Source of the DNA: JAVJUV01 sp047314965
GTDB lineage: Bacteria; Pseudomonadota; Alphaproteobacteria; Rhodobacterales; Rhodobacteraceae
Assembly (NCBI RefSeq): GCF_047314965.1
Contig: NZ_JBLBVK010000030.1
Span: forward strand, 1-64,000
Direction of reading: 5' to 3'
Length of the DNA: 64,000 nucleotides
Below, one piece after another: positions 1 to 6,989 of the stretch. The translations under genes and the position numbers were made by a program. Within the stretch, counting starts at the first letter, position 1, and each line of letters starts with the position of its first letter. Below the pieces are notes generated by a model. The model made no database searches. It was not told the DNA's origin and worked only from the letters and a program-made list of their open reading frames with translations.

Positions 1-74
1 CCAGCCGTCAGCTTCAGCTCAATCTCACGCAGCAGCTTCAAGATGTCTTCGTCTGAATGTCGCTTCCTCGCCAT
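1..74 (-). CDS. IS3-family transposase OrfA, N-terminal fragment cut by window edge
   Basis: The minus strand starts at an ATG at 74 and reads MARKRHSDEDILKLLREIEL, then continues off the left edge. This opening resembles the small HTH protein OrfA of IS3-family elements, which binds the IS ends and forms the transposase with OrfB by frameshifting. A purine-rich ribosome binding site (GAGAGGGGGA) lies just upstream of the ATG. Only about 24 residues are visible, so the family call rests on this N-terminus. The element terminus probably lies somewhere in 75-140, but its inverted repeat cannot be confirmed without the other end. Confidence 0.7.
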   Translation of the reverse strand, partial: MARKRHSDEDILKLLREIELKLTA

Positions 75-395
75 GCCCAATCCCCCTCTCGCGGCCAAAG
101 TAATGGCCCAGTTCTAGGGGGGAAGGACACTGGGCGGGATCGACAAGTTGGTCCGTATCATTCTCACTTTTGTTTGTAAAACAGAGTCTCAGGAGAGCCC
201 CGCCCGCTTGGATCCAATGCTCAAGGAAGCTGGAATGGCAGCGGAAACAAGAAGTGTGAGAGAGTAACAGGATCGGAAAGGTCCGCCGCATCTGCCAACC
301 TATCCCGTCCGCCAACCATCGCAAAACTGGAACGCGCGCCGAAATCCGACGCGCGCTCCTGTAAAATGGAATGGTCTTGGCACGGTGCCGATGCC
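75..395. other. Gene-free stretch between IS edge and FAH gene
   Basis: No convincing coding region is visible here. The part near 100-140 probably contains the terminus of the IS3-type element. The rest is presumably the 3' flank of the hydrolase gene. I see no clear terminator. A minus-strand open frame across 25-324 has no recognisable protein and overlaps the orfA start, so I do not annotate it. Confidence 0.5.
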
Positions 396-1082
396 TCAGG
401 CGACGTTGACCGTCAGGCTTCCAAGCCCATCCACCGTCATCACCATGACATCGCCCCGCTCGACGGCTCCGACACCGGCTGGCGTGCCGGATTGAATGAC
501 GTCGCCCGGTGCCAGCTCGAAGTACTCGCTGAGATAGGAAATCATCTCCGGCACCTTCCAGATCATCTGGTTCAGGTCGCCCTCTTGCCGGGTCTCGCCA
601 TTGACCGTCAGAAGCAGCTTTCCTTCGGACGGGTGTCCGACTTCGGAAACCGGGTGGATCGGCCCGCAGGGCGCGGAACGCTCGAACGCCTTTCCGATTT
701 CCCAGGGGCGTCCCATTTTCTTCATCTCTCCCTGAAGATCCCGGCGTGTCATGTCCAGCGAGAGGCCATAGCCATAGACGTGATCCAGCGCGTCATCGAC
801 CGAGATATTCGTTCCGCCGGATTTCAGTGCGACATAGACCTCCGCCTCGTGGTGAACATCCGAGCTGTGCGGCGGATAGGGAAACGTGCCGGACGCATCC
901 AGGTTGTTCGGGTTCTTCTGGAAAAAGAAGGGGGGTTCGCGATTCGGGTCGTGCCCCATCTCGATCGCATGCGCGGCATAGTTCCGACCGATGCAATAGA
1001 CGCGCCGAACGGGGAAAACAGCATCAGTACCTGCTACGGGAAGGGCTACTGTTTCGGGCGGGTCGATTACGTATTTGGCCAT
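396..1082 (-). CDS. Fumarylacetoacetate hydrolase (FAH) family protein
   Basis: This 228-residue protein belongs to the FAH superfamily, Mg-dependent enzymes that hydrolyse or isomerise acylpyruvates and related 2-keto acids. Family features are VYCIGRNYAAHA near the N-terminus, HHEAEVYVAL with the metal-binding acidic residues, YGYGLSLDMTRRDLQ, and a C-terminal GDVIQSGTPAGVGAVERGD. The length suits the small fumarylpyruvate hydrolase-like members. I chose the ATG at 1082 because GGAGGAA lies just upstream; an upstream in-frame start adds 12 poorly supported residues. The gene is divergent from a GntR regulator and near a molybdenum hydroxylase, which fits ring-cleavage catabolism. The substrate cannot be deduced. 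Confidence 0.88.
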   Translation of the reverse strand: MAKYVIDPPETVALPVAGTDAVFPVRRVYCIGRNYAAHAIEMGHDPNREPPFFFQKNPNNLDASGTFPYPPHSSDVHHEAEVYVALKSGGTNISVDDALDHVYGYGLSLDMTRRDLQGEMKKMGRPWEIGKAFERSAPCGPIHPVSEVGHPSEGKLLLTVNGETRQEGDLNQMIWKVPEMISYLSEYFELAPGDVIQSGTPAGVGAVERGDVMVMTVDGLGSLTVNVA

Positions 1083-1223
1083 GCTTTCCTCCGGTGATGG
1101 GACAATGTTTCCATTCATCTAGCTCACACCAATCGGCAAATCAATCGCAACCAATATCAGAAATATCGATTTTTTATGTTGCTAGGCGGTCAGATTGTGC
1201 GTTACGGTTATCTGGCAAGGAGA

Positions 1224-1237
1224 ATTGGTCAACCAAT
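1224..1237. promoter_or_regulatory. Palindrome ATTGGT-CA-ACCAAT, likely GntR operator
   Basis: A perfect 6-bp inverted repeat with a 2-nt spacer lies 2 bases upstream of the regulator ATG and overlaps its ribosome binding region. FadR/FCD-type GntR regulators commonly bind TGGT...ACCA half sites, so autoregulation is the natural reading. Assignment to the adjacent regulator is inference. Confidence 0.55.
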
Positions 1238-1239
1238 CG

Positions 1240-1941
1240 ATGGAAGATTCTGCGATCCTCAGATTCGAATACGGCGACACCGAGGACACGGTCGTCGCTC
1301 TGCGCGCGTTCATCAGAGACGGCGGGTATGGCCCTGGCGACCGGCTTCCGTCCGAGCGCGATCTGATCGTCAGGTTGGGGATCACGCGATCGGCTCTGCG
1401 CAAGGCTTTTGATGCGCTGGAGCGCGAGGGATCGATCTGGCGTCATGTCGGGAAGGGGACGTTCATCGCGTCGCAGGGACTTCAGGACGGCGATGGCTTG
1501 CTTGCCGACCTTATCGAACATGTCACGCCGGTCACTCTGATGCGCGCACGCCTGTCGCTTGAGCCTGCGATCGCACGCGAAGCCGCGATCAATGCGTCCG
1601 AAGCCTCTGTGGCGCGGGTCAGGGATGCGCGTGACCGGACAGAGAACGCCGCGACCTGGGCCGAATACGAAGCGAACGACGACCTGTTTCACCGCGCTCT
1701 CGCGCAGGCATCCGAGAACATCCTGCTCCTGTCGCTCTTCGATCACCTCAACGCGGTGCGTCGGGCGGTCGCCTGGAACACGGTGATCCGGACATCGGCA
1801 AGACCTGCGGGAAATCACACCAGTTTTGCGGAGCACCGTCAGATCGTCGAGGCCATCGAGAGCCGCGACCCGTCTGCCGCCCAGACCGCGATGCGCACAC
1901 ATTTGAAGTCGGTCGCCGACCGCCTTTTTGGAGAGTTTTGA
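1240..1941 (+). CDS. GntR-family transcriptional regulator, FadR/FCD subfamily
   Basis: This 233-residue regulator has an N-terminal winged helix (about residues 15-75; GPGDRLPSERDLIVRLGITR and a GKGTFIAS wing). A C-terminal all-helical FCD ligand-binding domain follows, with the characteristic Arg/Asp/His positions (RARLSLEPAIAREAA, NDDLFHRALAQAS, EHRQIVEAIESRD). FCD regulators usually sense small organic acids and repress nearby catabolic genes. The first ATG is at 1240; upstream TTG codons at 1195 and 1225 are possible but the latter sits almost on the GGAG motif. It is divergent from the FAH gene and directly precedes the ABC transporter operon, both plausible targets. Confidence 0.88.
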   Translation: MEDSAILRFEYGDTEDTVVALRAFIRDGGYGPGDRLPSERDLIVRLGITRSALRKAFDALEREGSIWRHVGKGTFIASQGLQDGDGLLADLIEHVTPVTLMRARLSLEPAIAREAAINASEASVARVRDARDRTENAATWAEYEANDDLFHRALAQASENILLLSLFDHLNAVRRAVAWNTVIRTSARPAGNHTSFAEHRQIVEAIESRDPSAAQTAMRTHLKSVADRLFGEF

Positions 1942-2029
1942 AACAGCTTTAAGGATGTCCGGGAAAAGAGCGGGAACGCCGGAAAGCCGGAATGAACAGT
2001 AACTACAGGATGATCTCAGGGAGGAAAGC

Positions 2030-3007
2030 ATGAGACATTTTCTGAAAAAAACCCTAGCAGCGGTGGTCGCACTGCCGCTGGCAATCGGATTGAGCGTCGG
2101 CGCCGCCAACGCAGAGAAGATCCGGATTGCTCTGGCTGAAACCCCGTCGGACGAACTGGCGGCCTTCTTCGTGGCCCTCGAGCGCGCAAAGGCGAACGGT
2201 CTGGACTACGAGTGGACCGCGTTCTCGGACGAGGAACTGGCGATCCAGGCGGTGCTCAGCGGCCAGATGGATATCGGCTTCGGCACGCCTTACTCGGCCA
2301 TGCAGCGCTCCAAGGCTCCGATCCGGATCATCTTCCAGCTGTCGAAGCTGAAGTTCTTCCCGGTCACGACCAAGAAGTACTCGTCCCTCGAAGACCTGAA
2401 CGGTGAGCCGATCCTCCTCCATTCGCGCGGCGGCGGAACGGACTCGATCGCCAACGTCATCGAAGAGCGCCTTGGCATCAAATTCGGCGAGCGGTCCTAC
2501 GTTCCCGGCTCGTCCAACCGCGTTGCGGCTCTGCTTGGCGGCCGTGCCGATGCAACCATCATCGACCTGTCGAACAAGAACAAGCTGATGCGCAGCGAAG
2601 CGGGCGGCAACTTCAACGTGCTCGAGATGTTCGACGTCGACGCCAGCGATGAAGCTCTCTTCGGAAACCTGGACTGGATCCAGGCGAACGAGGAAGACGT
2701 GGCGATCTTCGTCAATGCTCTGGTCAGCACCTGGCAGGACATGCACAAGGACCCGACCATCATTCGCCGCGAGACGAATCCGGACGGCCCGATCGGTCAG
2801 CTGCCGGCAGAAATCCTGGCCGAGCTTGACGGCTTCTACTCAGACGCCGTCGAAGGCGGTCTCTACGACCCCAATGGCGGCGGCCGCAAGGCGGCTCAGG
2901 CCGACATGGAGTGGTACAGCGCTGCCGGTCAGCTCGACGGCACGCCGGCCGAGCTCAACATCGAAGACTTCTGGTATCTCGCTCCGCTCGACGCGGCGAT
3001 GAAGTGA
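2030..3007 (+). CDS. ABC transporter substrate-binding protein, NitT/TauT (NMT1/THI5-like) family
   Basis: This 325-residue protein is periplasmic. It has a clear signal peptide of about 29 residues (basic start, hydrophobic core, AANA cleavage site). The mature part shows the NMT1/SsuA-like fold: EKIRIALAETP, LSGQMDIGFGTPYSAM and GGRADATIIDLSN, which are typical of binding proteins for small aromatic, sulfonate or pyrimidine ligands. A strong GGAGGAAAGC precedes the ATG. It is the first gene of an operon with two permeases and one ATPase and is followed by a stable hairpin. The ligand is unknown; the neighbouring molybdenum hydroxylase suggests a heteroaromatic or aromatic compound. Confidence 0.9.
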   Translation: MRHFLKKTLAAVVALPLAIGLSVGAANAEKIRIALAETPSDELAAFFVALERAKANGLDYEWTAFSDEELAIQAVLSGQMDIGFGTPYSAMQRSKAPIRIIFQLSKLKFFPVTTKKYSSLEDLNGEPILLHSRGGGTDSIANVIEERLGIKFGERSYVPGSSNRVAALLGGRADATIIDLSNKNKLMRSEAGGNFNVLEMFDVDASDEALFGNLDWIQANEEDVAIFVNALVSTWQDMHKDPTIIRRETNPDGPIGQLPAEILAELDGFYSDAVEGGLYDPNGGGRKAAQADMEWYSAAGQLDGTPAELNIEDFWYLAPLDAAMK

Positions 3008-3018
3008 TCCAAGAAACT

Positions 3019-3047
3019 GCTGCCGCGCCCCTTGGGGGTGCGGCAGC
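3019..3047 (+). promoter_or_regulatory. Stable intergenic hairpin after binding-protein gene
   Basis: GCTGCCGCGCCCC and GGGGTGCGGCAGC form a 13-bp stem with one G-T wobble and a TTG loop. There is no T-tract. Placed between the binding-protein gene and the first permease, it probably protects the upstream mRNA from 3' decay and lowers permease expression. Confidence 0.65.
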
Positions 3048-3077
3048 GCAATCACCGGATGCGAAGGTAATCTTGAA

Positions 3078-3839
3078 ATGCCCAGTCGTGCGCTCCTACT
3101 GAAACTGCTGTCAGCCGCCATTCTCTTTGGTGCCTGGGAAATCGCCGGGCGGATCCCCGTAAGCTACGCGTTCCCCACGTTCCTCGAGTCGATGGCCGCG
3201 CTTTTCGAGATGTTCCGAAACGGCATGATGTTCGAAGCATATGCCGAAACGCTTCGCCCGCTCGTGATCGGCGTGCTGATCTCCGCCTTTCTCGGTATCG
3301 CGATCGGTCTCTGGGTCGGTCTCAACAACTTTTTCGACTGGCTGTTCTCGCCCATCTTCATCGTGATGCAGGCCGCGCCGCTGGCCGCGCTCATCCCGCT
3401 GCTGGTGCTGGCCTACGGCATCGGTCTGACCTCCAAGGTTCTCGTCGTCTGCATCATGGCGATGCCCGTGATCGTCCTCAACACAAGCGGCGCGGTGCGG
3501 AACACCCCTGAATCCCTGAAGGAAATGGGGCATGCGTTCCTGGCGTCCCGCCTCGAGATCCTGCTGAAAATCGTCATCCCGGCCGCGTCGCCGGTGATCT
3601 TCGCCGGACTGCGCCTCGGCGTTTCGGCCGGCTTCATCGGAGCCATTCTCGCCGAACTGAAGATCACGCCAACCGGAGTGGGCGACATCATCACATACAG
3701 CCGTTCCATCGCTGACTATCCCAGCATGTACGCGGCAATCTTCTCCATCATTCTTCTCGCGGTTCTGTTCCTGAACCTCCTCGAGAAACTTGAAACGGTC
3801 CTCTTCAAAGGAAATCAGCGTGGCTATGTCTCAGATTAA
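3078..3839 (+). CDS. ABC transporter permease (NitT/TauT type), first of two
   Basis: This 253-residue inner-membrane protein has about six predicted membrane segments and the binding-protein-dependent permease signature (the EMGHAFLASRLEILLKIVIPAA loop region, contacting the ATPase). It resembles SsuC/TauC permeases. It follows the binding-protein gene after the hairpin and overlaps the ATPase gene by 20 bases, indicating coupled translation. A second, distinct permease follows the ATPase, so the channel is probably a heterodimer. Confidence 0.9.
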   Translation: MPSRALLLKLLSAAILFGAWEIAGRIPVSYAFPTFLESMAALFEMFRNGMMFEAYAETLRPLVIGVLISAFLGIAIGLWVGLNNFFDWLFSPIFIVMQAAPLAALIPLLVLAYGIGLTSKVLVVCIMAMPVIVLNTSGAVRNTPESLKEMGHAFLASRLEILLKIVIPAASPVIFAGLRLGVSAGFIGAILAELKITPTGVGDIITYSRSIADYPSMYAAIFSIILLAVLFLNLLEKLETVLFKGNQRGYVSD

Positions 3840-4626
3840 GGAAGCACTTGTGCAACCCGCTACCGCAAAGATCGAAAGTGCTGTCTCTGTTCGCAACATC
3901 TCCAAGAACTATGGCCAGGTCGAGGCCTTGCGCAACATGTCCTTGGAGTTCCCCCGTGGCCAGCTGACGTCGCTGCTCGGACCTTCGGGATGCGGCAAGA
4001 CAACTCTGCTCAAGATCATCGCCGGGCTTCTCGAGCCAAGCTCCGGAGAAGTCGAAGTCAACGGTGTCACGGTATCCGGACCCGGTCCGGATCGCGCGTT
4101 CGTGTTCCAGGACTTCGCACTCCTGCCCTGGGCCAGCGTCATTCGGAACGTCGCCTTCGGACTCGAGATGCGCGGCGTTGCGAAGTCCGAGCGCGAGGCG
4201 ATTGCCGAGAAGTACATCAAGGACGTCGGCCTCGCCGGGTTCGAGCAGAGCTACCCGCATGAACTGTCGGGCGGCATGCGCCAAAGGGTCGGGCTGGCGC
4301 GGGCTTTGTCCGTCGATGCGGACGTCCTGCTGATGGACGAACCGTTTTCCGCGGTGGACGAGCAGACACGCCGCAAATTCCAGGAAGACCTGCTGAGCCT
4401 CGTGCAGCACGAGAACAAGACGTTCATCTTCGTGACCCACTCGATCGAAGAGGCGGTCTACGTGTCTGACCAGATCGCAATCCTGCTGCCGCGTCCAAGC
4501 CGCGTGTCCGAGATCATCCGGCCGTCGACGTTCCGCGACAAGGGCGTCGACAACATCCGGCGTGACCCCGAGTATCTCGACATCGTCGACAATATCTGGG
4601 CCTCGCTGCGCAGCTACGTGGAATAG
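3820..4626 (+). CDS. ABC transporter ATP-binding protein (NitT/TauT type)
   Basis: This 268-residue ATPase has Walker A GPSGCGKTT (about residue 55), Q-loop FQDFALLPW, signature LSGGMRQRV (about 149), Walker B DVLLMDEP (about 168) and H-loop VTHSIEEAV. It closely fits the SsuB/TauB/NrtD class. I place the start at GTG 3820, which has AAGGAA six bases upstream; ATG 3826 is the alternative. A longer frame beginning at 3790 lies inside the permease gene and is less likely. It powers import with the two flanking permeases. Confidence 0.9.
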   Translation: MAMSQIKEALVQPATAKIESAVSVRNISKNYGQVEALRNMSLEFPRGQLTSLLGPSGCGKTTLLKIIAGLLEPSSGEVEVNGVTVSGPGPDRAFVFQDFALLPWASVIRNVAFGLEMRGVAKSEREAIAEKYIKDVGLAGFEQSYPHELSGGMRQRVGLARALSVDADVLLMDEPFSAVDEQTRRKFQEDLLSLVQHENKTFIFVTHSIEEAVYVSDQIAILLPRPSRVSEIIRPSTFRDKGVDNIRRDPEYLDIVDNIWASLRSYVE

Positions 4627-4635
4627 GGGGCTGGC

Positions 4636-5391
4636 ATGAAAGTCTTCGGATATCGTCTGCCCGGCATGTCGTCCCTCATCATCTGGGGGCTGCTCTGGGA
4701 GATCGTCGGTCAGGCCAACCTGACGTTCTTCGTTCCTCCGCTCAGCGAGGTCTTCGCGACCTTGTTTTCAATCATCGGCACCGCGGCGTTCCAGAAAGCA
4801 CTGATCGAAACCAGCTACGCGTTTTTCGCCGGCGTCTTCAGTGCCATCGTCATCGGCATCACCGTCGGCATCCTGATGGGCAAGAGCCGTTTGCTGGACG
4901 AGTTGCTTCTGCCCTGGGTAAACGTCTTCCTCAGCGCGCCTCTGACCGCGCTGGTTCCGGTTCTGATGGTGCTGTTCGGCTTCGGAATGAAGTCGATCAT
5001 CATCACGACGGCGCTCTTCGCCGTCTGGATCATCATTCTGAACTCGCGCGCCGGGGTGAAGCAGATCAACCGGTCTCTGGTCGAGATGGCGCACAGCTTT
5101 GGCGCTTCGCCGATCGATGCCTTCACCAAGATCTATTTCTGGGCGGCGCTGCCGGAAATTCTCGGGGGCGTCCGTATCGGAATCATCCGTGCGGTGAAGG
5201 GCGTCATCATAGGTCAGCTGCTGATCTCGATTGTCGGGTTCGGCGCGCTGTTCGAGCTCTATTCGGCAAACTTCCTGATGGGCCATTTCTGGGCGGTTCT
5301 GATCGTGCTGTTCGCTCTCGCGTTCACGATTTCCGAATTCCTGGCCTACCTCGAAAGGCGTGTCGCCTACTACGCGGCCAAGCGAGGATGA
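4636..5391 (+). CDS. ABC transporter permease (NitT/TauT type), second
   Basis: This 251-residue membrane protein has roughly six membrane segments and the EAA-type loop (VEMAHSFGASPIDAFTKIYFWAALPEILGG). It is similar in class to the permease at 3078 but clearly different in sequence, which implies a heterodimeric channel. It starts 9 bases after the ATPase stop and is the last gene of the transporter operon, followed directly by a terminator. Confidence 0.9.
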   Translation: MKVFGYRLPGMSSLIIWGLLWEIVGQANLTFFVPPLSEVFATLFSIIGTAAFQKALIETSYAFFAGVFSAIVIGITVGILMGKSRLLDELLLPWVNVFLSAPLTALVPVLMVLFGFGMKSIIITTALFAVWIIILNSRAGVKQINRSLVEMAHSFGASPIDAFTKIYFWAALPEILGGVRIGIIRAVKGVIIGQLLISIVGFGALFELYSANFLMGHFWAVLIVLFALAFTISEFLAYLERRVAYYAAKRG

Positions 5392-5395
5392 TATG

Positions 5396-5427
5396 ACCGG
5401 GCGCTGCGAAGCGCCCGGTTTCGCTTT
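5396..5427 (+). terminator. Intrinsic terminator of the NitT/TauT transporter operon
   Basis: CCGGGCGCT and AGCGCCCGG form a perfect 9-bp stem around a GCGA tetraloop, followed by TTTCGCTTT. It lies 5 bases after the permease stop, so the hydroxylase genes beginning at 5641 probably have their own promoter in 5428-5640. Confidence 0.8.
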
Positions 5428-5640
5428 GCGCGCAAGAGGCCGCACGCGGTTCTCCTTGTGGGAGCGAAGTGGAACAGGATCATCGGTCGCCACACGACTC
5501 CCCTCGGCGTTTCCCTCGGCCGGATTGGCTGCGACACCTGAACGCCCGCGCACGAAAACTTCGCTTCTGGTCTTCCCCCGGGACTCCTCCTAGAGTTGGG
5601 TCAAACCCGTCTCGGGTTCTGGGGAGAGGAGGCTCGCAGC

Positions 5641-6504
5641 ATGCAGTATGTGAAAGCCGCGGATGCGGCAGATGCCGTCCGGCATCTCGTGGACGCCAAG
5701 GGAAACGGCGTCGTTTTGGCCGGAGGAACGGACCTTCTGGTCCAGATGAAGTCGCGACGCGTATCGCCCGGCGTCATTGTCGATATCAAGAATTTGCCGG
5801 GCGCCATGGACGTCCAGGGCGAGGCGGGCGGGTATCGTGTCGGGGCAGGGGTGCCAGGCGCGGTACTCGGGGAACACTCCGCCTTCGTCCGTGACTGGCC
5901 GGGCGTCGCCGAAGCGGCGCAACTGATCGGATCTACCCAGATTCAGGGCCGCGCCACGATGGTGGGTAATCTCTGCAACGCCTCTCCGGCCGCCGACTCG
6001 GTGCCTGCGCTGATCGCGGCCAATGCCGTGGCCGTCGTCGAAGGTCCGGGTGGCCAGCGGCAGGTTCCCGTGGCCAGCATTCCGACCGGGCCAGGCAAGA
6101 CCTCGCTGGAGACCGGAGAGCTCGTGACGGCGCTCCTTTTGCCGCCGCGGCCCGCACGGTCCTCCGATGCCTATCTCCGCTTCATCCCACGCACCGAAAT
6201 GGACATCGCGGTTGCGGCAGCGGGCGTCAATCTGGTGCTGGATGAAGCGGGCACGGTGATCGAAGCCCGCGTCGCGCTGGGGGCGGTGTCGGCGACCGCC
6301 TATCTTGATGAAGCCGCCGGCGCACGGCTGGTGGGAACGAAACTCGAGGACGATGTGCTTGCCGATCTGGCCGCACTCTGCGGTCAGTCCTGCAGCCCGA
6401 TCGATGACAAGCGCGGAACGGTCGAATACCGGCGCGAGGTTGTCGGAGTTCTCGCGAAACGCGCAGCGCGCATCGCCTATCAGCGCGCGAAGGAGAAAGC
6501 ATGA
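5641..6504 (+). CDS. Molybdenum hydroxylase FAD-binding subunit (CoxM/XdhB-like)
   Basis: This 287-residue medium subunit carries the two FAD-binding motifs of the xanthine oxidase/CO dehydrogenase family: AGGTDLL near residue 27 and GNLCNASPAADS near residue 109. The CO dehydrogenase flavoprotein C-terminal domain follows. It passes electrons from the iron-sulfur subunit to an acceptor through FAD. I chose ATG 5641 because GAGGAGG lies about 9 bases upstream; the frame remains open to 5596. It overlaps the 2Fe-2S gene by four bases (ATGA). Confidence 0.92.
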   Translation: MQYVKAADAADAVRHLVDAKGNGVVLAGGTDLLVQMKSRRVSPGVIVDIKNLPGAMDVQGEAGGYRVGAGVPGAVLGEHSAFVRDWPGVAEAAQLIGSTQIQGRATMVGNLCNASPAADSVPALIAANAVAVVEGPGGQRQVPVASIPTGPGKTSLETGELVTALLLPPRPARSSDAYLRFIPRTEMDIAVAAAGVNLVLDEAGTVIEARVALGAVSATAYLDEAAGARLVGTKLEDDVLADLAALCGQSCSPIDDKRGTVEYRREVVGVLAKRAARIAYQRAKEKA

Positions 6505-6989
6505 CCGGAATTCTTGTATCGACCACCGTAAACGGCGATCCGCTGGACTTCGTCTGCGCGCCGGATGAAACGCTCATGGACGCGCTGCGCAACCGGCTGG
6601 GTCTGACGGGCACCAAGGAAGGCTGCGGCACCGGCGATTGCGGCGCCTGCAGCGTCACCCTGAACGGTCGCCTTGTCTGTTCATGCCTCGTGCTGGCCGC
6701 CGAGGCGGAAGGCGCCGAGATCGGTACGATTGAAGGCGTGGCCGAGGCGGGTGTCCTGCATCCGCTCCAGCAGGCCTTCATCGACCACGCGGCGCTTCAG
6801 TGCGGCATCTGCACACCGGGTATCCTGGTCGCCGCCAAAGCCCTTCTCGAACGTCACCCCGACCCGACCGACGAGGAGGTGCGCTACTGGCTGGCAGGTA
6901 ACCTCTGCCGCTGCACCGGATACGACAAGATCATCAAGGCCGTGCAAAGCGCCGCCGCAACGATGAGGGAAGAACGCCATGGCGTATGA
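6501..6989 (+). CDS. Molybdenum hydroxylase [2Fe-2S] small subunit
   Basis: This 162-residue protein has the two-cluster layout of the family. A plant-ferredoxin-type cluster uses KEGCGTGDCGACSV near residue 40. The second, helical cluster uses CGICTPG (about 101) and GNLCRCTGY (about 134). It carries electrons from the molybdenum centre to the FAD subunit. The gene overlaps both the FAD-subunit and large-subunit genes, so the three subunits are translationally coupled. Confidence 0.95.
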   Translation: MTGILVSTTVNGDPLDFVCAPDETLMDALRNRLGLTGTKEGCGTGDCGACSVTLNGRLVCSCLVLAAEAEGAEIGTIEGVAEAGVLHPLQQAFIDHAALQCGICTPGILVAAKALLERHPDPTDEEVRYWLAGNLCRCTGYDKIIKAVQSAAATMREERHGV

